The notes: generated by a model not told the origin, from the sequence alone. A stretch of DNA of 64,000 bases from an uncultured Alphaproteobacteria bacterium (GCA_902573325.1 CACGJH010000002.1:62001-126000), one strand, 5' to 3'. Numbered from the stretch's first letter, positions 1 through 13,848 are shown. A program made the numbers and translations.

Positions 1-1392
1 GCTGGAGAGATGGTAGAATTCCCAGGCGGCATTAAAGGTATGGCCCTCAACCTTGAAATGGATAACGTTGGTGTTTCAATCTTCGGTGATGATACTGGAA
101 TTAAAGAAGGTGACACAGTTAAACGTACAGGAGAAATTGTTGACGTTCCTGTTGGAAAAGAATTGTTAGGACGTGTTGTTGATGGTTTAGGAAATCCTAT
201 TGATGGTAAAGGGCCTATTCAATCGTCTGAAAAGAGAAGAATTGAATTAAAAGCTCCAGGTATTATTCCTCGTCAAAGTGTATCTGAACCTATGCAGACG
301 GGTATTAAAGCACTTGATGCTCTTGTTCCAGTTGGAAGAGGACAGCGTGAATTAATAATTGGTGACAGACAAACAGGTAAAACTGCTGTTGCTATTGATA
401 CAATCTTAAATCAAAAATCTGTAAATCAATCAGACAATGAAAAAGAAAAGTTATATTGTATCTACGTTGCGATTGGTCAGAAAAGATCTACAGTTGCTCA
501 AATTGTAAAAACGCTAGAAGATAATGGTGCAATGGAATATACAATTGTTGTATCTGCAACTGCATCAGAGCCTGCACCGTTGCAATTTTTATCTGCTTAT
601 ACTGGCTGTACAATGGGTGAGTATTTTAGAGATAATGGAATGCATGCATTAATTGTTTATGATGATTTATCAAAGCAAGCAGTTGCTTACAGGCAGATGT
701 CTCTTTTATTAAGAAGACCTCCTGGACGTGAAGCATATCCCGGAGATGTATTTTACATTCATAGTCGTCTTTTAGAGAGAGCTGCCAAAATGAGTGATGA
801 ACACGGTGGCGGGAGTTTAACCGCTCTTCCAATTATTGAGACACAAGCTGGAGACTTATCTGCTTACATTCCAACAAATGTTATTTCCATTACGGATGGA
901 CAAATATTTTTAGAAACAAACTTATTTTTTGCTGGTATTCGTCCTGCGATTAACGTTGGTCTTTCAGTAAGTCGTGTTGGTTCGGCTGCTCAAACAAAAG
1001 CAATGAAAAAAATTGCTGGTCCTGTAAAACTAGAATTAGCTCAATATCGTGAGATGGCTGCTTTTGCACAGTTTGCATCAGATTTAGATGCTTCAACAAA
1101 ACAATTACTTGATCGTGGTGCAAGACTAGTTGAAATTTTAAAACAAGGTCAATATTCACCACTAACCGTTTCAGAGCAAGTTGTATCTATTTATGCAGGT
1201 GTTCGCGGATATCTTGATAAAGTTGCAGTAGGCGATGTAGTCAAGTTTGAAACAGAAGTTTTAAATGAGATTAGAACTAAGCATAGTGATTTATTAGATG
1301 CAATTGCCAATGAAAAAGAATTATCTAAAGATAATGACGATAAATTAAAATCAATCTTAGATGATTTGGTTGGAAAGTTTGCAAGTAACTAA
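1..1392 (+). CDS. atpA: ATP synthase F1 subunit alpha, 5' end cut by window
   Basis: This is the nucleotide-binding alpha subunit of the membrane-bound F1Fo ATP synthase. The frame is open from base 1, so the gene starts upstream of the window; compared with the usual length of about 510 residues, roughly 45 N-terminal residues are missing, and the first in-frame ATG at base 10 is internal. The Walker A motif GDRQTGKT is encoded at 361-384. The family signature around [17 protein letters not shown] lies near 937-996. The stop is three bases before atpG. Identity is certain from end-to-end family resemblance and the atpA-G-D-C order. Confidence 0.98.
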   Translation, partial: AGEMVEFPGGIKGMALNLEMDNVGVSIFGDDTGIKEGDTVKRTGEIVDVPVGKELLGRVVDGLGNPIDGKGPIQSSEKRRIELKAPGIIPRQSVSEPMQTGIKALDALVPVGRGQRELIIGDRQTGKTAVAIDTILNQKSVNQSDNEKEKLYCIYVAIGQKRSTVAQIVKTLEDNGAMEYTIVVSATASEPAPLQFLSAYTGCTMGEYFRDNGMHALIVYDDLSKQAVAYRQMSLLLRRPPGREAYPGDVFYIHSRLLERAAKMSDEHGGGSLTALPIIETQAGDLSAYIPTNVISITDGQIFLETNLFFAGIRPAINVGLSVSRVGSAAQTKAMKKIAGPVKLELAQYREMAAFAQFASDLDASTKQLLDRGARLVEILKQGQYSPLTVSEQVVSIYAGVRGYLDKVAVGDVVKFETEVLNEIRTKHSDLLDAIANEKELSKDNDDKLKSILDDLVGKFASN

Positions 1393-1395
1393 TCT

Positions 1396-3720
<2,325 letters not shown>

Positions 3721-3721
<1 letters not shown>

Positions 3722-4119
3722 TGGCAACAATTTCTTTTGATTTAGTTTCTCCAGAAAACCTTGTCTTCAATGATGAAGTTGGTACTATAATTGTCCCTGG
3801 CAAAGATGGCGACCTAGGTATTTTACCAGGACATAGTAAGGTTATGTCTTCTCTTAGACCAGGAAGAGTAATGGTATACAGTGAAGATAAAAATTTAATT
3901 AAATCCTTTTTTGTTTCTGGTGGTTTTGCAGAAATCAATCCTGAAAAATGTATTGTTCTTGCAGAAAGTGTTGTTGAAGTTAATTCCTTAGAAAAAACAT
4001 CAATTGAAAAAGAAATACAAGAATTAGAAAATAAAGAAGGTAAAGAATCAGAGGAACAACTTTCTGTAGCTAAAGCAAAATTAGAAGCAATTAATGTAAA
4101 TTATTACGATAAAATTTAA
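3721..4119 (+). CDS. atpC: ATP synthase F1 subunit epsilon
   Basis: This 132-residue protein is the epsilon subunit, which couples the rotor to the c-ring and can inhibit the enzyme. The N-terminal beta sandwich is clear (ISFDLVSPENLVF, then GDLGILPGHSKVMSSLRPG). The C-terminal helical part is lysine and glutamate rich. Its start overlaps the atpD stop by one base. It ends the atp operon; the next gene, rppH, converges on it only 12 bases away, and no clear terminator hairpin is visible between them. Confidence 0.97.
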
Positions 4120-4131
4120 TTTCTTTCTAAA

Positions 4132-4602
4132 TTAAACTTTAACTAAATTACTTCTAAATTCTTTTTGAATTTTTATATAAACATTTCTTTTAAATGGTAC
4201 TGCGTTTTGGCTAATTTCATTATAGTCCATCCATTTCCATTCACTAAACTCAGGATTTTCTGTTCCTACATTTATGTCGTTATCAATTCCTGTAAAACGA
4301 AATAAAAACCACTTTTGAATTTGACCTATGTATTTATCACCCCAAGGTAATGTCTTGAGTGTTTCTGTAGGTATGTCATAAGAGATCCATTCTTGAGATG
4401 AATTAATCAAAGATGCATTATTCGTACCAATCTCTTCCATCATTTCTCTCCAAACTGCTTCTTCAGGATTTTCATTTTCATCGATTCCACCTTGAGGCAT
4501 TTGCCAATATCCACTTGGATGATCTAATCTTCGACCAACTAAAATTTGATTTCTTGCATTGAGAATCATCATTCCCACACATTTTCTATATTTTTTTTGC
4601 AT
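4132..4602 (-). CDS. rppH: RNA 5'-pyrophosphohydrolase (Nudix)
   Basis: This 156-residue Nudix hydrolase probably removes pyrophosphate from mRNA 5' ends and so starts decay; dinucleoside polyphosphates are the other known substrates of the family. The Nudix box is at residues 38-60 (G38, E44, R52, E53, E56, E57, G59), preceded by GYWQMPQGG, which is typical of RppH. It is the last gene of the rplU-to-rppH operon, two bases after ctpA. RppH next to ctpA and the atp genes is a common alphaproteobacterial arrangement. Confidence 0.93.
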   Translation of the reverse strand: MQKKYRKCVGMMILNARNQILVGRRLDHPSGYWQMPQGGIDENENPEEAVWREMMEEIGTNNASLINSSQEWISYDIPTETLKTLPWGDKYIGQIQKWFLFRFTGIDNDINVGTENPEFSEWKWMDYNEISQNAVPFKRNVYIKIQKEFRSNLVKV

Positions 4603-4604
4603 TA

Positions 4605-5900
4605 TTATTCTTGAGTTTCATTAAAGAGACTTACACCTTGCACAAGATCAAAGGCTCTTCGAAGTTGATAATCAATCTCTAAACGTTTTTCAAATTCACT
4701 TAATTCATTATCTGCATTTTCTTCTACATCTTCTTCATTATTTTTATCAAGAGAGTCTTTTAGATCTGATTCAGAAAATCTTTTATAATCAAAAGATTCA
4801 AATTCTCCTTGTTCAATGATTATATCTGGTACGATCCCCTTACCTTGGATTGATTCACCTGAAGGAGTATAATATCTGGCGGTAGTTAATCTTATACCAG
4901 TTAGATTATCACTATTTGAAACTTGAAAAGGAATTATTGTTTGAACTGAACCCTTTCCAAAAGATTGTGTACCTATAATGATTGCTCTTTTATGATCTTG
5001 AAGTGCGCCTGCAACAATTTCAGAAGCTGATGCAGAACCACCATCAATAATTACAACAAGTGGTTTTCCATTAGTTCTATCAGATTTTTTTGCACGATAT
5101 CTTCTTATGTCTTTTTTATCTCTACCTCTTGTTGAAACAATTTCTCCTCTTTCCAAGAATATATCCGTTACCTTAACTGCTTGTGTAAGAAGACCGCCTG
5201 GGTTTGACCGTACATCTAAAACGTAACCTTTTATTTTATTTTCTTGTTCAATCTTTTTTATAGCATTTAGAAGACCACTTTCTGTTTGTTCATTAAAAGA
5301 TGTTATTCTTAAGTATCCAATATTGTTAAACACTTCACTTTTAACTGATCTAATTTTGATATAATCTCTGATAATTTCAATCTCAAAGGGTTCAGTATTT
5401 GCTCTTGAAATAGTAATTACTATTGGCTCACCTTTTTTGCCTCTCATTAATTCAACAGCTTCATTTAGAGTTAGACCAAAAACAGGTGTTTCGTCTATTT
5501 GAATAATATAATCACCTGCAAGAACTCCAGCATCATATGCCGGTGTGTCTTCTATAGGTGCTATAACTTTTACAAAACCTTCCTCCATGGTAATTTCAAT
5601 ACCTAATCCACCAAATTTACCCTCAGTATCCATTTGCATTTCTTGAAATACTTCTTCATTCATAAAACCAGAATGAGGATCTAAACCTGACAACATTCCA
5701 TCAATCGCTTTTTCAATTAATTCTTGATCCGTTACCTCTTCCACATAGGAAGATCTTACCCTGTCAAATACTTGTCCAAATAGATCTAAATATTTATATT
5801 TTTCTTCATCTGAAGAAGATCCATACGTTTTAGGTGCAAGAAGTGTAATGAGGGTGAACAGTAGTATTACTTTTAAAAAAACATTTTTTGAAATTATCAT
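4605..5900 (-). CDS. ctpA: C-terminal processing peptidase, S41 family, periplasmic
   Basis: This 431-residue serine protease acts on C-terminal ends of periplasmic or membrane proteins. An N-terminal hydrophobic segment (residues 6-22) looks like a signal peptide, probably cut near residue 27. A PDZ domain covers about residues 95-170, including the GLGIEI carboxylate-binding stretch. The S41 core follows, with GYLRITSF, RSNPGGLL and the catalytic Ser/Lys pair in SASASEI and FGKGSVQ: Ser291 and Lys316, 25 residues apart as in Tsp-type enzymes. It lies five bases after rsfS. Confidence 0.94.
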   Translation of the reverse strand: MIISKNVFLKVILLFTLITLLAPKTYGSSSDEEKYKYLDLFGQVFDRVRSSYVEEVTDQELIEKAIDGMLSGLDPHSGFMNEEVFQEMQMDTEGKFGGLGIEITMEEGFVKVIAPIEDTPAYDAGVLAGDYIIQIDETPVFGLTLNEAVELMRGKKGEPIVITISRANTEPFEIEIIRDYIKIRSVKSEVFNNIGYLRITSFNEQTESGLLNAIKKIEQENKIKGYVLDVRSNPGGLLTQAVKVTDIFLERGEIVSTRGRDKKDIRRYRAKKSDRTNGKPLVVIIDGGSASASEIVAGALQDHKRAIIIGTQSFGKGSVQTIIPFQVSNSDNLTGIRLTTARYYTPSGESIQGKGIVPDIIIEQGEFESFDYKRFSESDLKDSLDKNNEEDVEENADNELSEFEKRLEIDYQLRRAFDLVQGVSLFNETQE

Positions 5901-5905
5901 ATATT

Positions 5906-6259
5906 TTAAGCTAGTTTAGTTTGTGAAGAATCAAAGCTTACTTCCCATAATTTTTCTAATGCATATAATTCTCTAATTTCTTGTCGAAACAAATGAACAA
6001 TAATCTCACCTGCATCAACAATTATCCAGTCACATTGAGGTCTTCCTTCAGGATTCGGACATTTTATACCTGCTTTTTTTAATTTTTTTACCATTTCATC
6101 TGCTGTAGCATCTGAATGTCTAGTTGATCTACAGGTAGCAATCACAAAGGCATCAGCAACGGATGATTTATTAGATAAATCAATAACTTTTATATCTTCA
6201 GCTTTTGCATCACTTAGTATTGATACAATATTTTCTGTTAATGAAGTAATTTTATTAAT
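5906..6259 (-). CDS. rsfS: Ribosomal silencing factor RsfS, apparent ATT start
   Basis: RsfS binds uL14 and blocks subunit joining when nutrients are low. From the first ATG (6145) only 79 residues result, but the frame stays open upstream and encodes the expected N-terminal half, including EDIKVIDLSNKSSVADAFVI, which aligns with known RsfS. The frame is closed by a TAA at 6271-6269, and no ATG, GTG or TTG lies between. The best start is ATT at 6259-6257, five bases after AAGAGG (6270-6265) and overlapping the nadD stop as ATTAA. That gives 117 residues, a normal family length. Family assignment is firm; the exact start is inferred. Confidence 0.88.
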   Translation of the reverse strand: MNKITSLTENIVSILSDAKAEDIKVIDLSNKSSVADAFVIATCRSTRHSDATADEMVKKLKKAGIKCPNPEGRPQCDWIIVDAGEIIVHLFRQEIRELYALEKLWEVSFDSSQTKLA

Positions 6260-6833
6260 ATTTGCCTCTTAATTTATTTCTTTGATTTCTAATTTCAGAT
6301 GATGAAATTTTAATTTCTTTATTTTGAATCAAAGTCCATGCAGGAATTTTTTTTGAAACATGTTCTATGTCTTGAGCTATATATTTGTGATGAATAAATT
6401 TTTTTGCTGCAACACTTTTCAAAGCATTCGTATTATATCCATGTCTTCTAAAAATAACAATAGAGATAATATGAAAAATTGATTGCCATTTTTCCCATTC
6501 GTGGAAATTAACCAAATTGTCTGCACCCATTAACCAAAAAAATTTAATATTTTTATAATATTGAATTAGAAACTTAATTGTTTGATAAGAATATTCAGAT
6601 TTAATTTTTTTTTCTACTTCTAATATTTTTATGGGAAAATTTTTTGTAATTTGTTTACAATTTTGTAATCTCTCTTCGTATGTTGCGGGTTTTGAAATCT
6701 TCAAGGGGTTTTGGGGTGTAACTAGCCACCAAATTTCATCTAGCTGTAATACTTTTTTTGCTTCATTTGAAATAAATAGATGTCCTCGATGTGGCGGATC
6801 AAAAGACCCTCCCAGAAGTCCAATCTTTTTCAA
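6255..6833 (-). CDS. nadD: Nicotinate-nucleotide adenylyltransferase
   Basis: NadD adenylates nicotinate mononucleotide in NAD synthesis. The 192-residue protein starts with GLLGGSFDPPHRGH, the nucleotidyltransferase motif GSFDPxHxGH, and ends with the SSSEIR motif. The start is TTG at 6833-6831: the codon just before it is the in-frame proA stop, so no upstream start is possible, and translation probably depends on coupling to proA. The gene sits between proA and rsfS, its usual alphaproteobacterial place. Confidence 0.95.
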   Translation of the reverse strand: MKKIGLLGGSFDPPHRGHLFISNEAKKVLQLDEIWWLVTPQNPLKISKPATYEERLQNCKQITKNFPIKILEVEKKIKSEYSYQTIKFLIQYYKNIKFFWLMGADNLVNFHEWEKWQSIFHIISIVIFRRHGYNTNALKSVAAKKFIHHKYIAQDIEHVSKKIPAWTLIQNKEIKISSSEIRNQRNKLRGKY

Positions 6834-8083
6834 TTAAGGTCTTTCTTGACCATTACCATTAACTACATATTTAAATGTAGTTAGATGTTTTGTTCCCACT
6901 GGTCCTCTTACATGTATTTTGTCTGTTGAGATTCCTATCTCAGCACCAAAACCAAATTCACCTCCATCCGCAAATTGTGTAGATGCATTTTTAAGTATTA
7001 TTGCGCTGTCAATTTTATTATAAAATTTTTCAAAGGTTTTTTCACTTTCTGTAATTATACTTTCTGTATGTCCAGAAGAATAATTATTTATATGCTTAAC
7101 CGCTTCATCAACTCCTGAAACAATTTTTACTGATAAAATTTTATCTAAATATTCTAATGACCAATCTTCTTCACTTGCGGTTTTAAAATCACTATCTAAA
7201 GACTGAATATATTCATCGCCTCTAATTTCACAATTTACTTCTTTTAGAGGTTTTAATATTTTCATTGCTTCGTCTTTAATTTTTTCATCAATTAAAAGTG
7301 TTTCCGCAGCACCACAAATTTCGGGACGCCTCATTTTACTATTAAAAACTACTTTTTCTGCGATGCTTAAATCAGCATCTTTATCTACATACACATGACA
7401 TATACCGTCTAAATGTTTGATAACTGGTATTTTGCTTGCTGAATTAATTTTTTCAATCAAACCTTTGCCGCCTCTAGGAATAATTACGTCAACATAATCT
7501 CTCATGCTTAGTAAATGATCAACCGCTTCTCTTTCAGGCGTATTAATCATTTGGACACAATGTTCAGGGAGGCCAGCTTCTGTGAAAGCATTTGTAATAT
7601 TATTTACCAATTCCTTAGAGGAATGAAAACTATCACTACCACCTCTTAAAATTATACAATTGCCAGATTTTATGGAAAGACAAGATGCATCAACAGTGAC
7701 ATTCGGTCTGGATTCATAAATCACACCTAATACACCAAGTGGTGTTGAAATTTTACGAAACTGTAAACCATTAGGTCTTTTCCATTTTTCTAATGTAATG
7801 CCAATTGGATCTGGTATTTGGATTATATCTTCAATTGATGTAATCAATCCATCAATAGATTTTTCAGTTAATGTAAGTCTATTTATTAAAGGCTTAGCTA
7901 AAGATTTTTTTTCACCATTTTCTAAATCTATTTTATTAGCTTCAAGAATTTTATTTCTATTTTTATCTAAATTTTTAATGAGTTTTGTTAAAGCAAGATT
8001 TTTTTGATCGCTGTTACAGACTTTCATATTTAGAGAGGCAGATTTTGCTCTTTTGCCTAATTCAATAATATTATTTTCAATGC

Positions 8084-8087
<4 letters not shown>
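6834..8087 (-). CDS. proA: Glutamate-5-semialdehyde dehydrogenase (proline synthesis)
   Basis: This enzyme reduces glutamyl 5-phosphate to the semialdehyde, the second step of proline synthesis. It has 417 residues, a normal length. The aldehyde-dehydrogenase-fold active site is RRPEICGAAE with Cys258. YESRPNVT and IIPRGGKGL are also typical. Its start overlaps the proB stop by four bases (ATGA), and its own stop directly precedes the nadD start in the same frame. Confidence 0.97.
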
Positions 8088-10181
<2,094 letters not shown>

Positions 10182-10195
10182 TTAATTAATTGGGA

Positions 10196-10453
10196 TTATT
10201 GTTCTGTGGGAACAACTGATACAAAAGTTCTTACTCTTGTTTTTTTAAAAGCTACTTTTCCATTTATTGTAGCAAATATTGTGTGATCTTTACCTATGCC
10301 AACATTATCACCTGGATGAAACTTTGTGCCTCGTTGCCTAATAATAATGTTTCCTGCTATTACGTTTTCACCGCCAAATTTCTTAACTCCAAGTCTTCGA
10401 CCCGCCGAGTCTCTTCCATTCCTTGAGCTACCACCTGCTTTTTTCGTCGCCAT
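10196..10453 (-). CDS. rpmA: 50S ribosomal protein L27
   Basis: This 85-residue basic protein is bL27, whose N-terminus reaches the peptidyl transferase centre. It begins [20 protein letters not shown], the usual bacterial N-terminus without the cleaved leader seen in Firmicutes. Conserved [10 protein letters not shown] is present. The start overlaps the rplU stop as TAATG. Confidence 0.98.
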   Translation of the reverse strand: MATKKAGGSSRNGRDSAGRRLGVKKFGGENVIAGNIIIRQRGTKFHPGDNVGIGKDHTIFATINGKVAFKKTRVRTFVSVVPTEQ

Positions 10454-10974
10454 TATTTATCTTCTTTTTTAGTTTTAACAGTTTTTTTAACAGTTTTCTT
10501 TACTGATTTTTTCTTAGTAGGTGAAGCTTTATTTACTGCTTTTTTTGCAACTGTCTTCTTTTTTGTAACTTTTACCTCTTTAGACTCAATTTTTTCTTTA
10601 GTAACTTTAGTTTCAGTTTTTTTAGCTTTTTTTGTTTCAGGTTCAGCAGTGGACTTTTTTCCACCATAAGAAATTGATTCTATTCTTAATACAGTCAGAT
10701 ATTGTCTATGCCCTTGTGTTAGTCTGTAATTTTGTCTTTTTCTTTTTTTAAAAACTATTATTTTTTTATCTCTGATTTGATCAACAATTTTTGCTTCAAT
10801 TGAAGCATCTTTTAGTAATGGCTCGCCTAAGCTATTTGTGCTTTGATCACTGATCGCTAATACATCAGTAATAGAAACTTTATCACCTTTGGATCCCTCA
10901 AGTTTTTCTACTTTAAGTATCTGACCAGCTCTTGCTGAGTATTGCTTTCCACCAGTTTTGAAAATTGCTAACAT
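10453..10974 (-). CDS. rplU: 50S ribosomal protein L21 with lysine-rich tail
   Basis: Residues 1 to about 103 are bL21 ([14 protein letters not shown] start, [16 protein letters not shown] near the end), a large-subunit protein. The protein is 173 residues, so about 70 residues are added at the C-terminus. The addition is a low-complexity repeat of lysine, threonine and valine (KKTVKKTVK type), probably disordered and nucleic-acid binding. It is the first gene of the operon running to rppH. Confidence 0.96.
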   Translation of the reverse strand: MLAIFKTGGKQYSARAGQILKVEKLEGSKGDKVSITDVLAISDQSTNSLGEPLLKDASIEAKIVDQIRDKKIIVFKKRKRQNYRLTQGHRQYLTVLRIESISYGGKKSTAEPETKKAKKTETKVTKEKIESKEVKVTKKKTVAKKAVNKASPTKKKSVKKTVKKTVKTKKEDK

Positions 10975-10991
10975 ATCTTTTGATGGCGGGG

Positions 10992-11018
10992 TTTATAGTG
11001 AACTATGCTAATAGTCAA
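10992..11018 (-). promoter_or_regulatory. Candidate promoter for the rplU operon
   Basis: On the minus strand, TTGACT (11018-11013) and TATAAA (10997-10992) are separated by 15 bases, close to sigma-70 consensus but with a short spacer. The site lies just upstream of rplU, the first gene of a nine-gene operon, in the only gap between gloB and rplU. This is a sequence match only. Confidence 0.4.
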
Positions 11019-11054
11019 ATTAAAAATGTGGCGCAAATACTGGAAATAAAGACC

Positions 11055-11807
11055 TTAAAAGCTATCCTTTGCTTTTCGCAAATAAGCAAACAATTCAAAA
11101 TCTGTAAAACCTAGCTCTTTCTTAATTATAGTACCTAATTTTGAATTTTGATTCAGGAATAAGTTATATTGTTTTTCATCTTCTAATAAAAAAGGTACAG
11201 ATTTTCCTTTATTGTTTAAATCATCATTAATTTTGTTTCTAACTGTCAAATAAGCACTTTCTTTTTTGAGTGTTTTCTCAAGAAAATTTAAATTGCTTAT
11301 TGTGTATTCATGACCACAATAAATAATTGTATTTTTATCTAACTCATTAATTTTTTTTAAACTGTGAAACATTTGATTTAATGTTCCTTCAAACACACGA
11401 CCACAACCAAGTCTGAACAGTGTATCACCACAAAATAAAATACTATTGTTTTCATCATAGTAAATTAAATGATCTAATGTATGCCCAGGTGTTTTTATTA
11501 TTCTAAATGTATTTAAGCAGGTGTTGATCTCATCTCCATCACATAAAACAAATCTTGTATTTTCAATCTGGGCACTTGGAGAGTGTATATTAACTTTTGG
11601 AAAAGCATTAAGTATTCCTTTTACACCTGATGTGTGGTCTTTATGATGATGTGTAATAAATATATCTTCTATGGTTAGATTGTTTTCAAGAGCAAAATTT
11701 AATATAGGATTACTATCAGCAGGATCTACAACACAGCTCTTAAGCGTGTTATTATATAAAACAAAAGAGTAGTTATCTTTTAATTGATTTATAATTTCAA
11801 CTTTCAT
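11055..11807 (-). CDS. gloB: Hydroxyacylglutathione hydrolase (glyoxalase II)
   Basis: This metallo-beta-lactamase-fold enzyme hydrolyses S-lactoylglutathione to lactate and glutathione in methylglyoxal detoxification. The 250-residue protein carries the metal motif THxHxDH at residues 52-58 and later TPGHTLDH, FCGDTLF and CGHEYT. The C-terminal substrate-binding domain is present. It is the last gene of the metX-metW-gloB group, eight bases after metW, as in many alphaproteobacteria. Confidence 0.92.
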   Translation of the reverse strand: MKVEIINQLKDNYSFVLYNNTLKSCVVDPADSNPILNFALENNLTIEDIFITHHHKDHTSGVKGILNAFPKVNIHSPSAQIENTRFVLCDGDEINTCLNTFRIIKTPGHTLDHLIYYDENNSILFCGDTLFRLGCGRVFEGTLNQMFHSLKKINELDKNTIIYCGHEYTISNLNFLEKTLKKESAYLTVRNKINDDLNNKGKSVPFLLEDEKQYNLFLNQNSKLGTIIKKELGFTDFELFAYLRKAKDSF

Positions 11808-11814
11808 CTAATAA

Positions 11815-12498
11815 CTAATTTGCAATAACAGAATTTTTTGCAAAAACTTTTTTTGAAGATTTAATTTTTATTGGTTCAAAATTTTTATAACTTAATAAAA
11901 AGATAGCTTCGTGAGTGAAAAAATTAACTCCAGTAATTGACTCACTTATATCAAATTGTCTCCCTTTTGATGTTAATCCAATACTTTTTTCAATCACAAT
12001 ATTCATTTCATTACACAAATTCAAAAAATCCTTAATTGTAAAAAAATGAATGTTAGGTGTGTCATACCATGTATAAGGTAAACTTTCTGTTACTGGCATT
12101 TTTCCAGATATTAAAAGCTGTAATCTTATTTTCCAATGTCCAAAGTTAGGAAAAGAAACTATTGCTTTTGATCCTATTCTTAATAATTCAGACAGAATAT
12201 CTTTGGGTTTCATCATTGCTTGTAAAGTTTGACTTAAAATAACATAATCAAAACTATTATTTGAATATTGGGACAGATCTAATTCGGCATTTCCATGTAC
12301 AACATTGAAACCTCTTGCGATAGCATTTGCAGCTAGATCTCTATTTAATTCAATGCCATGAGTTTTTGCATTACGATTATTTTCTAATTGTTCCATAAGA
12401 CCGCCATCACCACATCCAATATCTAGGATTTTTCTATCTTGTGTGATAAGTGTTTCAATAAGAGACCAATCTTTTCTTATGCTATTAATTTTATTCAT
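11815..12498 (-). CDS. metW: MetW, partner of homoserine O-acetyltransferase
   Basis: This 227-residue SAM-methyltransferase-fold protein has KILDIGCGDGGLMEQL near the N-terminus and the MetW-typical SFPNFGHWKIRLQLL and GKMPVTESLPYTWYDTPNIHF. MetW is known to be needed with MetX for homoserine acetylation in several bacteria. Its start overlaps the metX stop by eight bases, so the two are likely made together. Confidence 0.93.
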   Translation of the reverse strand: MNKINSIRKDWSLIETLITQDRKILDIGCGDGGLMEQLENNRNAKTHGIELNRDLAANAIARGFNVVHGNAELDLSQYSNNSFDYVILSQTLQAMMKPKDILSELLRIGSKAIVSFPNFGHWKIRLQLLISGKMPVTESLPYTWYDTPNIHFFTIKDFLNLCNEMNIVIEKSIGLTSKGRQFDISESITGVNFFTHEAIFLLSYKNFEPIKIKSSKKVFAKNSVIAN

Positions 12499-13639
12499 CT
12501 ATCTTCGCATAGTTGTTTGTTAGGAAACCTTTTATTACATCATCTAACTGTGGTTCCTCTAATAAAAAACTATCATGTCCTTTATCAGTATCAATTTCTA
12601 GGAAGCTTACTTCTCTTGATAGAGAATTTAATTGATTTACAATCATTTTACTTTCTATTGTAGGGAATAACCAATCCGAGGTAAATGAAACAATTAAATA
12701 TTTTAAATGGTTATTTGGATTATGACTAAACTCAATATTTTTTCTAAATGTTTCATCATGATCAAAATAATCCATAGCTCTTGTTAAATAAAGATATGAA
12801 TTTGCATCAAATCTTTCAACAAATGATTTACCTTGATATCTCAGATAACTCTCAACTTGAAAATCAGCATCAAATCCAAAAGAAATAATATCTCTTGATT
12901 GAAGTTTTCTTCCAAATTTTCTATGCATCGCATTTTCGGATAAATATGTGATATGCGCAATCATTCTTGCTACTGATAGACCTCTTTCTGGCACTTCATT
13001 ATTTTCAAAATACTTTCCATTTTTCCAAATAGGATCACTCATTATTGCCTGTCGCCCAACTTCATGAAATGCAATATTTTGCGCCGAATGTTTTAAAGCG
13101 CCCGCAATATGTATTATATTTAAAATTTTATCTGGAAAATCGATTGCCCATTGAAGTGCTTGCATTGCTCCCATCGAACCACCAATGACAGAAAATAACT
13201 TCTCTATATTTAAACTTTCAATCAATAAAGATTGAGCCTTCACCATATCTTTAATTGTTACGGAAGGAAAATTACCACCATATGCAACATCACTTCCATT
13301 TTGTAACTCTTTAGGACCAGTTGAGCCAGCACAACCGCCGAGTACATTTGAACAAATTACAAAAAATTTGTTTGTATCAATTGGTTTATTAGGCCCAACC
13401 ATTCTAGACCACCAACCTTCTCTACCAGTAATGGGATTATTCCCAGCAACATATTGATCTCCAGTTAAGGCATGGCAAACAAGAATAGCATTAGTTTTAT
13501 AAACATTTAATTTGCCATATGTTTTGAATGCTAGTTTAAAACTATCTATTATATCTCCTGATTCTAGTTTTAAATTAATATTCTCGAAATAGGCTATTTC
13601 GCTTTCAAGTTTTGTGTCTGTAGTAAATTTTGTTTTCAT
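12491..13639 (-). CDS. metX: Homoserine O-acetyltransferase
   Basis: MetX acetylates (or succinylates) homoserine, committing it to methionine. The 382-residue alpha/beta hydrolase-fold protein shows ALTGDQYVAG, the nucleophile elbow GGSMGAMQALQW, and a C-terminal GHDSFLLE histidine motif. The 5' leader holds a SAM-II riboswitch and promoter. The acetyl ester product fits MetY encoded at 24120-25430. No strong Shine-Dalgarno sequence is visible before the ATG. Confidence 0.95.
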   Translation of the reverse strand: MKTKFTTDTKLESEIAYFENINLKLESGDIIDSFKLAFKTYGKLNVYKTNAILVCHALTGDQYVAGNNPITGREGWWSRMVGPNKPIDTNKFFVICSNVLGGCAGSTGPKELQNGSDVAYGGNFPSVTIKDMVKAQSLLIESLNIEKLFSVIGGSMGAMQALQWAIDFPDKILNIIHIAGALKHSAQNIAFHEVGRQAIMSDPIWKNGKYFENNEVPERGLSVARMIAHITYLSENAMHRKFGRKLQSRDIISFGFDADFQVESYLRYQGKSFVERFDANSYLYLTRAMDYFDHDETFRKNIEFSHNPNNHLKYLIVSFTSDWLFPTIESKMIVNQLNSLSREVSFLEIDTDKGHDSFLLEEPQLDDVIKGFLTNNYAKIDE

Positions 13640-13687
13640 ATCTTTTTAATCTAACACTATTTGAAAGAATGAAGGAGGAGTGTAAAC

Positions 13688-13740
13688 GCTTTAGCTGATT
13701 ATTGCTCCACCCGCAAGCTGTCTCAAATCGGTGATAATCG
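13688..13740 (-). ncRNA. SAM-II riboswitch upstream of metX
   Basis: The RNA reads, in minus orientation, a 5' arm UCACC (13734-13730), a loop beginning GAUUUGAG and containing CAGCUUGC (13720-13713), a closing arm GGUGG (13711-13707), then a spacer and GCUAAAGCG (13695-13687). The CACC/GGUG stem plus a pseudoknot between AGCU of the loop and AGCU of the 3' segment, with the following AAA, is the SAM-II architecture. In alphaproteobacteria this aptamer sits before metA, metX or metZ genes and lowers expression when SAM is high. Matched by eye, not by covariance search. Confidence 0.85.
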
Positions 13741-13742
13741 GT

Positions 13743-13770
13743 CTTATATTTATATATCTTTCTAAGTCAA
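13743..13770 (-). promoter_or_regulatory. Promoter for metX and its riboswitch
   Basis: TTGACT (13770-13765) and TATAAG (13748-13743) are separated by 16 bases on the minus strand. Transcription would begin near 13736, right at the 5' arm of the SAM-II aptamer, as expected for this compact riboswitch. The geometry makes this one of the better supported promoters in the window. Confidence 0.65.
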
Positions 13771-13848
13771 TAAATCGTCATTTTTTAAATTAAATACTAC
13801 TTTATTTTGATTTATCGTAAGATAGTTTGTAAAGAAACGTCCAAAATT

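Noticed and set aside
626..1162. Antisense open frames within atpA and many similar frames in other genes
   Set aside because: They lie fully inside well-supported genes on the other strand or frame, have no family resemblance and low-complexity composition.
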